A DNA stretch of 64,000 nucleotides from Streptomyces xanthophaeus (GTDB lineage: Bacteria > Actinomycetota > Actinomycetes > Streptomycetales > Streptomycetaceae). The translations under genes and the position numbers were made by a program. How positions within the stretch are numbered: position 1 is the stretch's first letter; the number at the start of each line of letters is the position of its first letter. Shown here piece by piece: positions 53,216 to 64,000 of the stretch. The notes below the pieces were generated by a model that made no database searches, was not told where the DNA came from, and saw nothing but the letters and a program-made list of their open reading frames with translations. The DNA lies in NCBI RefSeq assembly GCF_030440515.1, contig NZ_CP076543.1, forward strand, positions 3,348,001 through 3,412,000, written 5' to 3'.

Positions 53216-54337
53216 GCGGCTGTGCTGCGAGTCCGCGATCGTGACCTCGACCCGCTGGAACTCCTTGAGCTCGCTGTAGCCGGTGGTGGCCATCGAGCGG
53301 CGCAGCGCGCCGAAGATGTTCATCGAGCCGTCCGGGGTGTGCGAGGGACCGGTGAGGATCTCCTCGGTGGTGCCCACGGTGCCGAGGTCGACCTTCTTGC
53401 CGCGCGGCACGTCCTCGTGGACGGCCTCCATGCCCCAGTGGTTGCCCTTGCCGGGCGCGTCGGTGGCACGGGCCAGCGGGGAGCCCATCATCACGGCGTC
53501 CGCGCCACAGGCGACGGCCTTCGGGATGTCGCCGGACCAGCCCACGCCGCCGTCGGCGATGACGTGCACGTAGCGGCCGCCGGACTCGTCCATGTAGTCG
53601 CGGCGGGCCGCGGCCACGTCCGCGACGGCGGTCGCCATCGGGACCTGGATGCCGAGCACGTTGCGCGTGGTGTGCGCGGCGCCGCCGCCGAAGCCGACGA
53701 GGACACCGGCCGCGCCGGTGCGCATCAGGTGCAGGGCCGCCGTGTAGGTGGCGCAGCCGCCGACGATGACCGGGACGTCGAGCTCGTAGATGAACTGCTT
53801 GAGGTTCAGCGGCTCTGCAGCGCCCGACACGTGCTCCGCCGACACCGTGGTGCCGCGGATCACGAAGATGTCCACGCCCGCGTCGACGACGGCCTTGGAG
53901 AACTCGGCCGTGCGCTGCGGGGAGAGCGCGGCTGCGGTGACGACACCGGAGTCGCGCACCTCCTTGATGCGCTGCCGGATCAGGTCGGCCTGGATCGGCG
54001 CGGAGTAGATCTCCTGGAGGCGGCGGGTGGCCGCGTCCTCGTCCAGCTCCGTGATCTCGTCGAGCAGCGGCTGCGGGTCCTCGTACCGGGTCCACAGGCC
54101 TTCGAGGTTCAGCACGCCGAGGCCGCCGAGCTCACCGATGCGGATGGCGGTCTGCGGGGAGACGACCGAGTCCATGGGGGCGGCCAGGAAGGGGAGCTCG
54201 AAGCGGTACGCGTCGATCTGCCAGGCGATCGAGACCTCCTTCGGGTCCCGGGTACGCCGGCTCGGGACGATGGCGATGTCGTCGAACGCGTACGCCCTGC
54301 GGCCGCGCTTGCCGCGCCCGATCTCGATCTCAGTCAC
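53213..54337 (-). CDS. guaB3: GuaB3-family IMP dehydrogenase-related protein
   Basis: 374 residues, lacking the CBS domains of full-length IMP dehydrogenases. IMPDH/GMP reductase barrel with FDDIAIVPSRRT, AAPMDSVVSP and glycine-rich phosphate-binding loops (GGCATYT, GVGWSGD). The usual catalytic Cys loop reads GFGGGAAHTTRNV, without a Cys, as I recall for this subfamily. Probably not a canonical IMPDH; exact activity unknown. Start: GTG with GGAAAGG about ten bases upstream; the longer open frame is not conserved. Third position relative to guaB matches actinobacterial synteny. Confidence 0.9.
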   Translation of the reverse strand: MTEIEIGRGKRGRRAYAFDDIAIVPSRRTRDPKEVSIAWQIDAYRFELPFLAAPMDSVVSPQTAIRIGELGGLGVLNLEGLWTRYEDPQPLLDEITELDEDAATRRLQEIYSAPIQADLIRQRIKEVRDSGVVTAAALSPQRTAEFSKAVVDAGVDIFVIRGTTVSAEHVSGAAEPLNLKQFIYELDVPVIVGGCATYTAALHLMRTGAAGVLVGFGGGAAHTTRNVLGIQVPMATAVADVAAARRDYMDESGGRYVHVIADGGVGWSGDIPKAVACGADAVMMGSPLARATDAPGKGNHWGMEAVHEDVPRGKKVDLGTVGTTEEILTGPSHTPDGSMNIFGALRRSMATTGYSELKEFQRVEVTIADSQHSR

Positions 54338-54438
54338 GTGTGGTGGCCTTTCCTCTGGGTCTGCCCGTCCAGTATCCCCGAATGCCGGGGGCCCGCGTTC
54401 CGCTGACCGCTGTACGGACGCCCGCGCGGGCACGGCGA

Positions 54439-54467
54439 AGGGGGCGGGCCCGATGGACCCGCCCCCT
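54439..54467 (-). terminator. hairpin between guaB and guaB3
   Basis: 10-bp perfect stem (54439-54448 with 54458-54467) and a 9-nt loop, 13 bp after the guaB stop codon. It could terminate guaB transcripts or limit readthrough into guaB3. Confidence 0.7.
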
Positions 54468-54480
54468 CAGCTCATACCGT

Positions 54481-56276
<1,796 letters not shown>

Positions 56277-56999
56277 CTACTGCTCGGCGAGCGCCCGCAG
56301 CCGGCTGAGCGCGCGGTGCTGGGCCACGCGCACGGCCCCCGGGGACATGCCGAGCATCTGCCCGGTCTCCTCCGCGGTCAGCCCGACGGCCACACGCAGC
56401 ACGAGGAGCTCGCGCTGGTTCTCCGGAAGGTTGGCGAGCAGCTTCTTGGCCCAGGCGGCGTCGCTGCTGAGCAGCGCACGCTCCTCCGGGCCCAGCGAGT
56501 CGTCGGGCCGCTCCGGCATCTCGTCGGAGGGCACGGCCGTGCTGCCGGGGTGCCGCATGGCGGCCCGCTGCAGGTCGGCGACCTTGTGTGCGGCGATCGC
56601 GAAGACGAAGGCCTCGAAGGGGCGCCCGGTGTCCCGGTAGCGCGGCAGCGCCATCAGGACGGCGACGCAGACCTCCTGGGCCAGGTCCTCCACGAAGTGA
56701 CGAGCGTCACCCGGCAACCGCGAGAGCCGGGTGCGGCAGTAGCGGATCGCGAGGGGGTGCACGAAGGCGAGCAGGTCGTGCGTGGCCTGCTCGTCACCCT
56801 CCACCGCCCTGCGTACGAGCGCGCTGACGCCCCCGGCACTGCCGCCTTTGGCGGCGCCAGTCGGGCCTGTGGCCGCGGGTGACCCCAGGGCCTCGTCGTC
56901 GCGCATCAATCCATGGTGCCTTGGCGCCGGAGCATCCGCGCCGCCATGGCCCTTGTTGTGCATCGAAGCGTTATGAGCAGGTGCGCCGGAACTCATCAT
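56277..56999 (-). CDS. ECF-family RNA polymerase sigma factor (SigD-like)
   Basis: 240 residues. Sigma region 2 at ~85-155 ([20 protein letters not shown], then [14 protein letters not shown] and the DNA-binding ending [18 protein letters not shown]). Sigma region 4 at ~180-235 ([40 protein letters not shown]). An N-terminal extension of ~75 residues, rich in Gly/His/Ala, precedes region 2. No anti-sigma factor gene is adjacent. Synteny with mycobacterial sigD (sigma, whiB-type, groEL run) supports the name-like call. ATG chosen with GGGAGGGC upstream. Confidence 0.85.
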   Translation of the reverse strand: MMSSGAPAHNASMHNKGHGGADAPAPRHHGLMRDDEALGSPAATGPTGAAKGGSAGGVSALVRRAVEGDEQATHDLLAFVHPLAIRYCRTRLSRLPGDARHFVEDLAQEVCVAVLMALPRYRDTGRPFEAFVFAIAAHKVADLQRAAMRHPGSTAVPSDEMPERPDDSLGPEERALLSSDAAWAKKLLANLPENQRELLVLRVAVGLTAEETGQMLGMSPGAVRVAQHRALSRLRALAEQ

Positions 57000-57266
57000 C
57001 TGCGCCCTCCCCTCCCGCTCGGCCGAATAGTCCCCGAGAGACTCCACACCCTCAAGGATGCGGCATCGCGCACGAAGCGAGACGTCCCCCGGATTGTGCC
57101 CCGCCAATCCCCGGGTGCGCACCGGGTACGGCGGGGGCAGGGATGCCCTCGACAACAAGCGCCGTCGAGGGCGGCGCGCCGCCCCGTCCGCGGGTGGCGG
57201 ACGGGACCGCTCTCGACGATCCGCGGCCTGCGGCGGACCGGGCCGGGCCCGGCCACGACCGGGAGG
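57000..57266. other. 267-bp gap between the sigma factor and bldM genes
   Basis: No gene seen. GC-rich, with the bldM hairpin at 57183-57205, a GGCGGCGCGCCGCC palindrome near 57170 and a CCGGGCCCGG palindrome near 57240. The sigma-gene promoter is presumably near its 5' end at 57000-57100. Confidence 0.45.
57183..57205 (-). terminator. hairpin downstream of bldM
   Basis: 9-bp perfect stem with a 5-nt loop (57183-57191 with 57197-57205), 62 bp after the bldM stop codon. Confidence 0.6.
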
Positions 57267-57878
57267 TCAGCGGACCAGACCCCAGCGGAATCCGAGTGCC
57301 ACGGCGTGCGCCCGGTCCGAGGCGCCGAGCTTCTTGAACAGCCGGCGGGCGTGCGTCTTGACCGTGTCCTCGGAGAGGAAGAGCTCGCGCCCGATCTCCG
57401 CGTTGGACCGGCCGTGACTCATGCCCTCCAGCACCTGGATCTCGCGCGCGGTGAGCGTGGGCGCGGCGCCCATCTCGGCCGAGCGGAGCCGGCGCGGGGC
57501 CAGTCGCCAGGTCGGGTCGGCGAGGGCCTGGGTGACCGTGGCCCGCAGTTCGGCGCGCGAAGCGTCCTTGTGCAGGTATCCACGGGCGCCGGCGGCGACC
57601 GCGAGGGCCACGCCGTCCAGGTCCTCGGCGACCGTCAGCATGATGATGCGGGCGCCGGGGTCGGCCGAGAGCAGCCGACGGACCGTCTCCACACCGCCCA
57701 GCCCGGGCATCCGTACATCCATCAGAATCAGGTCGGAGCGGTCGGCGCCCCAGCGGCGGAGGACTTCCTCGCCGTTGGCAGCCGTCGTCACACGCTCGAC
57801 GCCGGGCACGGTGGCAACCGCGCGACGGAGCGCCTCTCGGGCAAGCGGGGAGTCGTCGCAGACGAGGACGGATGTCAT
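57267..57878 (-). CDS. bldM: BldM, orphan NarL-type developmental response regulator
   Basis: 203 residues, the length of BldM in streptomycetes. Receiver domain with VCDDSPLAREA, Asp in LILMDVRMPGLGG (~54), Thr in MLTVAED and Lys in YLHKDAS; C-terminal LuxR HTH (LTAREIQVLEGMSHG, EIGRELFLSEDTVKTHARRL). BldM forms homodimers, and heterodimers with WhiI, to control early and late developmental genes (literature knowledge). No cognate kinase is adjacent. Start: ATG with GGAGGG upstream. Its upstream region has a sequence matching the BldN-type promoter. Divergent from whiD. Confidence 0.95.
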   Translation of the reverse strand: MTSVLVCDDSPLAREALRRAVATVPGVERVTTAANGEEVLRRWGADRSDLILMDVRMPGLGGVETVRRLLSADPGARIIMLTVAEDLDGVALAVAAGARGYLHKDASRAELRATVTQALADPTWRLAPRRLRSAEMGAAPTLTAREIQVLEGMSHGRSNAEIGRELFLSEDTVKTHARRLFKKLGASDRAHAVALGFRWGLVR

Positions 57879-58258
57879 GACCGCCCTCCGCAGCTGCTGA
57901 TGCGCGTCACCTTGAGCCTCCAGGCTGGTACGTATCGTCACCTGTGCGGTCGATGCTCCCGGACACCTGTCCGAGAACTTATTGGTTCAACCGCCTTCGC
58001 ACTCTCAACGATGGTCACTCGAAAGAGTTACGGGTCGGACGGACACCTTCAGCACTCTACGTGAGGAAGCGATCACGGCGCTGGAGCCACGAGCTGCTTG
58101 TCCTCCATCTGGAGCTATGCCCTATTTGGCGGCTTTCCTTCCGTTTGGCACGTGTCTGAGGCTAGATTCCCAATGAGTCATATTTACATCTACTCCGACA
58201 GTAGGTGTGGAGACATGGACCGTATCCGCCTCAGTACCGGCACCAAGAGGGACTACCA
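57879..58258. promoter_or_regulatory. 380-bp divergent bldM-whiD regulatory region
   Basis: No gene seen. AT-richer than its surroundings. Contains the BldN-like promoter for bldM (58005-58032), a plus-strand TAGATT -10 candidate at 58163-58168 about 90 bp before whiD, and several AT-rich stretches (GTCATATTTACATC near 58177). Presumably binds several developmental regulators. Confidence 0.6.
58005..58032 (-). promoter_or_regulatory. BldN-type promoter of bldM
   Basis: On the minus strand: CGTAAC (58032-58027), 16-bp spacer, CGTTGA (58010-58005). This matches the consensus I recall for sigma BldN promoters such as bldMp1. The predicted transcript would start near 57998 and have a ~120-nt leader. 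Confidence 0.72.
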
Positions 58259-58585
58259 ATGGCAGATTTCTCCCGCCTCCCCGGACCGAACGCCGACCTC
58301 TGGGACTGGCAGCTGCTAGCCGCCTGCCGCGGGGTCGACAGCTCCCTCTTCTTCCACCCGGAAGGCGAGCGGGGCGCGGCCAGGAGCGCGCGCGAGGCCT
58401 CGGCTAAAGAGGTCTGCATGAGATGCCCGGTGCGTTCGGAATGCGCCGCGCACGCACTCGCCGTCCGAGAGCCCTACGGGGTGTGGGGCGGCCTCACCGA
58501 GGACGAGCGCGAGGAACTGATGGGCCGCGCCCGGCATCGCCTGATCCCCGCATCGAGTGCGATCGGACCGATCGCGCCGAACTGA
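58259..58585 (+). CDS. whiD: WhiD, WhiB-family iron-sulfur developmental regulator
   Basis: 108 residues. Four cluster ligands are visible: Cys in AACRGVDSS, then C-x2-C-x5-C in EVCMRCPVRSEC, followed by the GVWGG turn typical of WhiB proteins and a basic C-terminus (GRARHRL). WhiD binds a [4Fe-4S] cluster and, with the principal sigma factor, is needed for spore maturation (literature knowledge). ATG with AAGAGGG seven bases upstream. Divergent from bldM, the usual streptomycete arrangement; corresponds to the mycobacterial whiB3 position near groEL. Confidence 0.92.
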   Translation: MADFSRLPGPNADLWDWQLLAACRGVDSSLFFHPEGERGAARSAREASAKEVCMRCPVRSECAAHALAVREPYGVWGGLTEDEREELMGRARHRLIPASSAIGPIAPN

Positions 58586-58697
58586 GAGCCGACGAAGCGT
58601 CCGAAGGAACGTTTCTTCGAATCACCAGCACGCCCGGGCGTGTCGCCGCCCGGCCTGTGTTTCACCCGTTCGGCCGTACCAGGCCCTGCGAAGTGTG

Positions 58698-58721
58698 CGC
58701 CCCCGGCCGCCGCCGGGGGCG
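58698..58721. terminator. bidirectional hairpin between whiD and LysR genes
   Basis: 10-bp perfect stem with a CGCC loop (58698-58707 with 58712-58721) between converging genes. Confidence 0.75.
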
Positions 58722-58730
58722 GACGCGGGG

Positions 58731-58779
58731 CAGCGCGCGGACACGGGTCAGCGCGCGGACACGGGTCAGCGCGCGGCGG
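58731..58779. repeat. 18-bp tandem repeat at the LysR 3' end
   Basis: CAGCGCGCGGACACGGGT occurs at 58731-58748 and 58749-58766, and a third partial copy continues into the LysR coding end. The stop codon of the LysR gene lies at the junction, so the repeat looks like slippage duplication of the gene's tail. Confidence 0.8.
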
Positions 58780-59665
58780 CCCGCTCCAGCTCGGCCAGGG
58801 TCGCGGCCACGGCCGGCACCCGGGCCAGGTCGGGCAGGGTCAGCGCCACGATCTCCCGCTCGACGGCCGGCTCCACCGCCACCGTGCTCACACCCTTGGC
58901 CCGGACGGACTCCACCGCGAGCTCCGGCAGCACCGCCACGCCCAGCCCGGCGCCTACCAGGCCGACCACCGCCGGGTAGTCGTCGGTGGCGAAGTCGATG
59001 CGCGGGGTGAAGCCCGCGCCCTCGCACACGTCCACCAGATGGCGGCGGCAGCGCGGACAGCCCGCGATCCAGGGCTCGTCCGCCAGCTCCGCCATGCCCA
59101 CGCGCTCCGCCCCGGCCAGCCGGTGCCCCTCCGGGACCAGCCCGACGAGCCGGTCGGTCAGCAGCGGCCGCACCACGAGGTCGTCCCACTCCGCGGCGGA
59201 ATGGGACGCCCCGCCGTAACGGAAGGCCAGCGCCAGGTCGCAGTCGCCCTCGCGCAGCATCTCCACCGAGCGCGGCGGCTCCGCCTCGACCAGCGAGATA
59301 CGGGTCCCGGGGTGCTCGGCGCGCATCGCCGCGAGCGCGGTCGGCACCAGCGTGGAGCTGCCGCTGGGGAAGGACACGAGCCGGACCCGGCCCGCGCGCA
59401 GCCCCGCGATGGCCGCGACCTCCTCCTCGGCGGCGGTCAGCCCGGCGAGGATCCCCGCGGCATGGCGGACCAGGGCCTCGCCCGCCTGGGTCAGCCGCAT
59501 CTCGCGGCCGGTGCGGATGAGCAGCGGGGTGCCGGCCGACTGCTCCAGCGCCTTCATCTGCTGGGAGACAGCGGGCTGGGTGCAGCCGAGCTCGCGGGCG
59601 GCGGCGGAGAAGGACCCGGTCCCGGCGACGGCGCGCAGAACCCGGAGATGGCGTGCTTCGATCAC
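58766..59665 (-). CDS. LysR-family transcriptional regulator
   Basis: 299 residues. N-terminal winged HTH (LRAVAGTGSFSAAARELGCT, PAVSQQMKALEQ), C-terminal periplasmic-binding-like effector domain with ligand-pocket segments (VSFPSGSSTLVPTA, VGAGLGVAVLPELA). A CRRC-type pair (GCPRCRRH) in the effector domain is a possible redox or metal site. GTG start; 79 bp from the divergent MOSC gene, the usual layout of LysR regulators with a target next to them. Confidence 0.9.
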   Translation of the reverse strand: MIEARHLRVLRAVAGTGSFSAAARELGCTQPAVSQQMKALEQSAGTPLLIRTGREMRLTQAGEALVRHAAGILAGLTAAEEEVAAIAGLRAGRVRLVSFPSGSSTLVPTALAAMRAEHPGTRISLVEAEPPRSVEMLREGDCDLALAFRYGGASHSAAEWDDLVVRPLLTDRLVGLVPEGHRLAGAERVGMAELADEPWIAGCPRCRRHLVDVCEGAGFTPRIDFATDDYPAVVGLVGAGLGVAVLPELAVESVRAKGVSTVAVEPAVEREIVALTLPDLARVPAVAATLAELERAAAR

Positions 59666-59744
59666 CCTTCGAGCATAAGCCCTACTTTGATTCCTGCGCC
59701 AATACCCCGATGCCGCTTTGAGACGGCTCGGTTAGCGTGGTCCC

Positions 59745-60440
59745 ATGGGCTCCATGCAATTGATCTCTGTGAACCTCGGCCGCGCCACGGCCGTCGACTA
59801 CACGGACGCGGAGGGCGGGGTGACGGGCATCGGCAAGCGTCCCGTCCCCGGACCGGTCCGCGTCGCCGCCCCGGGCCCCAGGTCCACCGGCCTCGGCAGC
59901 GGCCTGGAGGGTGACACCGTCTGCGACCGGCGCTACCACGGCGGTGACCACCAGGCCGTCTACGCGTACGCCCGCGAGGACCTGGACCTGTGGGAGCGCG
60001 AGCTGGGCCGCGAGCTGCCCGGAGGCCTCTTCGGCGAGAACCTCACCACCTCCGGCATCGACCTGAACACCGCGCGGATCGGCGACCGCTGGCAGGTCGG
60101 CGCCGACGTCGTCCTCGAAGTGGCCGCGGCCCGCATCCCGTGCCGGACCTTCCAGGGAGCCATGGGCGAGGCCGGCTGGGTCAAGCGGTTCACCCAGGAG
60201 GCCCGGCCGGGTGCGTATCTGCGGGTGATCGAGGAAGGTTCGGTCTCCCCCGGCGACCCGATCCGGATCATCCACCGGCCGGACCACGACGTGACGGTGC
60301 AGCTGTGGTTCCGCGCCTTCACCACCGAGCGGGCCCTGATGCCGCTCACCCTGGCCGCGGGCGAGGCGATGGCGCCGGAGGCCCACGAGCGGGTTCGCCT
60401 GTACGTGGAGAAGTACGGGGCGGGGGCCGGGGCGAGGTAA
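59745..60440 (+). CDS. MOSC-domain protein (YiiM-like)
   Basis: 231 residues. MOSC domain with GLEGDTVCDRRYHGG-type substrate segment, FGENLTTSG and a conserved Cys in ARIPCRTFQG, which is expected to take part in sulfur or molybdenum-cofactor-linked chemistry. A C-terminal helical 3-alpha domain (WFRAFTTERALMPLTL) follows. YiiM-like proteins reduce N-hydroxylated compounds with a Moco cofactor (family knowledge). A -10-like TAGCGT ends seven bases before the ATG and no Shine-Dalgarno is seen, so it may be leaderless. Probably regulated by the divergent LysR protein. Confidence 0.87.
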   Translation: MGSMQLISVNLGRATAVDYTDAEGGVTGIGKRPVPGPVRVAAPGPRSTGLGSGLEGDTVCDRRYHGGDHQAVYAYAREDLDLWERELGRELPGGLFGENLTTSGIDLNTARIGDRWQVGADVVLEVAAARIPCRTFQGAMGEAGWVKRFTQEARPGAYLRVIEEGSVSPGDPIRIIHRPDHDVTVQLWFRAFTTERALMPLTLAAGEAMAPEAHERVRLYVEKYGAGAGAR

Positions 60441-60471
60441 CGCCGTCACCCCGGGAAGCTAGGTTGCGCCT

Positions 60472-61245
60472 ATGACGACTGCGTTGATTACGGGATCCAC
60501 GGCGGGCATCGGCGCCGCCTTCGCCCGGCGGCTGGCCGCCCAGGGGCACAATCTGGTGCTGGTGGCACGGGACACGAAGCGGCTCGGCGAGCAGGCCACC
60601 GAGCTGCACGACCGGCACGGCATCGAGGCCGACGTGCTGGCCGCCGACCTCTCCACGGAGGAGGGCATCGCGGCGGTCGAGCAGCGCCTGGGCGACCGCA
60701 CCCACCCGGTGGACCTGCTGGTCAACAACGCGGGCTTCGGCAACAAGGGCCGCTACCTCGAAGTCTCCATGGCCGACGAGCTGACGATGCTGAAGGTGCA
60801 CATCGAGGCGGTCCTGCGGCTGACCTCGGCGGCAACGGAATCGATGCGCTCGCGCGGCCGCGGCGGCGTGATCAACGTGGCCTCGGTGGCCGCCTTCGTA
60901 CCGCGCGGCACGTACGGGGCGAGCAAGGCCTGGGTCGTGCAGTTCACCCAGGGGGCGGCGCGGGACCTGGGCGGGTCCGGGGTGCGGCTGATGGCGCTGT
61001 GCCCCGGCTTCGTCCGGACGGAGTTCCACCAGCGGGCCGGCATGGGCACGGACAACATCCCCGGCTGGATGTGGCTGGACGCCGACAAGCTGGTGGCCGC
61101 GGCCCTGGCCGACCTGGCCCGCGGGAAGACGGTGTCGATCCCGGACCCGCGGTACAAGGCGCTGATGGGCGTGGTGAAGCTGACGCCGCGCGGACTGCTG
61201 GGCGGGGTGTCGTCGCGTACGGGCCGCAAGTACGGCCCCCAGTAA
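60472..61245 (+). CDS. short-chain dehydrogenase/reductase
   Basis: 257 residues. Cofactor motif TGSTAGIGAAFARRL at 7-21, NNAGFG near 88, and the Ser...Tyr-x3-Lys catalytic set (ASVAAF, then YGASK). A C-terminal ~60-residue extension with basic residues follows the core. Substrate unknown. A -10-like TAGGTT ends six bases before the ATG, and there is no ribosome binding site. Confidence 0.9.
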   Translation: MTTALITGSTAGIGAAFARRLAAQGHNLVLVARDTKRLGEQATELHDRHGIEADVLAADLSTEEGIAAVEQRLGDRTHPVDLLVNNAGFGNKGRYLEVSMADELTMLKVHIEAVLRLTSAATESMRSRGRGGVINVASVAAFVPRGTYGASKAWVVQFTQGAARDLGGSGVRLMALCPGFVRTEFHQRAGMGTDNIPGWMWLDADKLVAAALADLARGKTVSIPDPRYKALMGVVKLTPRGLLGGVSSRTGRKYGPQ

Positions 61246-61340
61246 CCCTGGAGGACGCCCCGAGGGGCCGGCCACAGGCGGCCGATCGGGTGAAATCTCC
61301 CTAAACTGGACCTGTCCCATCCAGCGCGGGAGGCGACGCG

Positions 61341-62051
61341 ATGACATTCGTACAAGTGATCGATTATGAAACCAGGCGGTTCGACGAGATGAATGCGCTC
61401 ATCGACCGCTGGGCGGAGCAGAGCAGCGGCAGGCGCACCGCCACGCACACGATGATCGGCCAGGACCGCGAGGCCCGGAACCACTACGTGGACATGGTGG
61501 AGTTCGCCTCGTACGAAGAGGCCATGAAGAACTCCCACCTCCCCGAGACGGACCGGATGTTCCAGGAGATGGTGGCTCTCTGCGAAGGCATGCCGAAGTT
61601 CATGAACCTGGACGTGGTCCGCGACGAGCACCTCAACAAGCAGCTCGCCGACCGGGTGTTCGAGGAAGCGGCCATGACCGGGAACATGAGCGTCCTCGAC
61701 GAATGCTTCGCGACGAACTACATCAACCACGACGTCAGCAGGGCGGAGTCCACCGTCGTCGGACGCGACTCCATGCGGTCGGACATGGAGACGTGGCGCG
61801 CGGCCTTCGACATGACCTTCGAGACGACGGCCCAGCTGGCCGAGGGCGACATGGTCACGACGGTGTGGAACTGGACCGGCACCCACAAGGGCCCGTTCAT
61901 GGGGGTCGCACCGACCGGGAAGACGTACTACATGTCCGGGAGCACCACGTTCCGGTGCGTCGAGGGAGAGATCATCGAGGGTTGGTGGCACTACAACCCC
62001 GGAGCCCTGCAGCAGCAGATGGGCGGAACGGGTTCCCCGTACGGAGCCTGA
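61341..62051 (+). CDS. ABM-like / SnoaL-like fusion protein
   Basis: 236 residues. Residues 1-100 form a dimeric alpha-beta barrel like the antibiotic-biosynthesis monooxygenase group (VQVIDYETRRFDEMNALIDR, then HYVDMVEFASYEEAM). Residues ~110-230 form a SnoaL/NTF2-like domain (FATNYINHDVSR, WNWTGTHKGPFMGV, GWWHYNPGAL). Such domains bind small hydrophobic molecules; activity unknown. GGGAGG is upstream of the ATG, with a TAAACT -10 about 40 bp before it. Last plus-strand gene before the groEL terminator. Confidence 0.85.
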   Translation: MTFVQVIDYETRRFDEMNALIDRWAEQSSGRRTATHTMIGQDREARNHYVDMVEFASYEEAMKNSHLPETDRMFQEMVALCEGMPKFMNLDVVRDEHLNKQLADRVFEEAAMTGNMSVLDECFATNYINHDVSRAESTVVGRDSMRSDMETWRAAFDMTFETTAQLAEGDMVTTVWNWTGTHKGPFMGVAPTGKTYYMSGSTTFRCVEGEIIEGWWHYNPGALQQQMGGTGSPYGA

Positions 62052-62074
62052 GCCCCCGACACGGGGCAGAGCAA

Positions 62075-62116
62075 CGGGAAGGCCCCGCTCCGCGACTGCG
62101 GAACGGGGCCTTCCCG
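62075..62116. terminator. bidirectional hairpin terminator
   Basis: 13-bp stem, one C-A mismatch, then a 5-bp inner stem with a GACT loop (62075-62087 with 62104-62116), between the converging SnoaL-type gene and groEL. Confidence 0.85.
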
Positions 62117-62131
62117 GCGTGGTGCGCGCGA

Positions 62132-63769
<1,638 letters not shown>

Positions 63770-63797
63770 TCAGCCCTCTCGAAAACTCGGGTTTAAC

Positions 63798-63850
63798 GAG
63801 CTGCGCCCCTCGCCGCCCGGCAATCAGCGGGGTGACCAGGGGCGCAGCTC
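63798..63850 (-). other. hairpin in the groES-groEL intercistronic region
   Basis: 13-bp perfect stem with a 27-nt loop (63798-63810 with 63838-63850). It sits between groES (stop codon near 63873) and groEL (start 63760). In other bacteria such structures mark mRNA processing or transcript differential stability; here it is only a candidate. Confidence 0.6.
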
Positions 63851-63872
63851 AAAGCAGTACTGATGAAGAGAA

Positions 63873-64000
63873 TTACTTCTCGACGATCGCGAGCACGTCG
63901 CGAGCCGAGAGGACGAGGTACTCCTCGCCGCTGTACTTCACTTCGGTGCCGCCGTACTTGCTGTAGAGCACGATGTCGCCGACGGTGACGTCCAGCGGGA
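63873..64000 (-). CDS. groES: GroES co-chaperonin (C-terminal part only)
   Basis: The last 42 codons of groES are visible ([17 protein letters not shown], ending [10 protein letters not shown]). The 5' end and any CIRCE/HrcA operator lie outside the window. GroES caps the GroEL ring. Upstream gene of the groESL operon on the minus strand. Confidence 0.95.
   Translation of the reverse strand, partial: PLDVTVGDIVLYSKYGGTEVKYSGEEYLVLSARDVLAIVEK

Overview
The window is a stretch of core chromosome from a high-GC actinomycete, almost certainly a Streptomyces. The evidence is the extreme GC bias at third codon positions, many GTG starts, and genes typical of the genus: the developmental regulators BldM and WhiD, the isobutyryl-CoA mutase small subunit IcmB, LAXTG surface proteins and NlpC/P60 and M23 wall hydrolases. 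I see no prophage, insertion sequence, CRISPR array, tRNA or rRNA. From memory the gene order follows the S. coelicolor SCO4761-SCO4825 region. It also contains two runs that are syntenic in mycobacteria: pcrA-M23-sucCD-perM-purN-purH plus chorismate mutase, and a GMC oxidase-guaB3-guaB-sigma-whiB-groEL-groES run.

Layout. 1-7 kb: one-carbon and purine genes (DUF3017 gene, folD, purH, purN) and two membrane proteins, one of them PerM-like. 7-10.6 kb: an unusual HTH/sigma-like/membrane regulator and succinyl-CoA synthetase (sucC, sucD). 10.8-18.9 kb: a five-gene island, with a MoxR AAA ATPase, a DUF5682 protein carrying TraB/EreA-like motifs and a VWA protein on the minus strand, and a SWIM zinc-finger protein and a DUF5691 protein diverging on the plus strand. 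18.9-26.8 kb: icmB, a lipase, an M23 peptidase, the PcrA/UvrD helicase with an upstream ArsR regulator, a small membrane protein and an NlpC/P60 hydrolase. 26.8-34.3 kb: a membrane-anchored esterase, a PspC-domain histidine kinase with its NarL-type response regulator, a PspC protein, a DoxX protein and a class II aldolase-like protein lacking its metal ligands. 34.4-42.1 kb: guaA, a chorismate mutase preceded by a leader peptide and attenuator, a LAXTG surface protein, a GMC oxidoreductase and an aldehyde dehydrogenase. 42.2-49.2 kb: two Ser/Thr kinases and a pseudokinase. 49.4-56 kb: glpD, a nucleotide-sugar dehydrogenase homologue lacking catalytic residues, a small membrane protein, guaB3 and guaB. 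56.3-64 kb: an ECF sigma factor, bldM, whiD, a LysR regulator, MOSC, SDR and SnoaL-type proteins, groEL and the 3' end of groES.

How it works together. Purine synthesis is strongly represented (folD supplies formyl-THF; purN, purH, guaB and guaA carry IMP to GMP). sucCD and icmB connect to succinyl/methylmalonyl-CoA metabolism. Wall hydrolases, PspC proteins, Ser/Thr kinases, BldM and WhiD belong to envelope and sporulation control. Convergent gene pairs are usually separated by strong perfect hairpins.

Most notable are (1) a complete-looking ribosome-mediated attenuator in front of chorismate mutase, with a putatively leaderless 22-codon leader containing Phe-Leu-Phe-Thr-Tyr; (2) the MoxR-DUF5682-VWA plus SWIM-DUF5691 island; (3) a pseudokinase split by a proline-rich insertion of about 265 residues; and (4) two enzyme homologues with their catalytic residues replaced.
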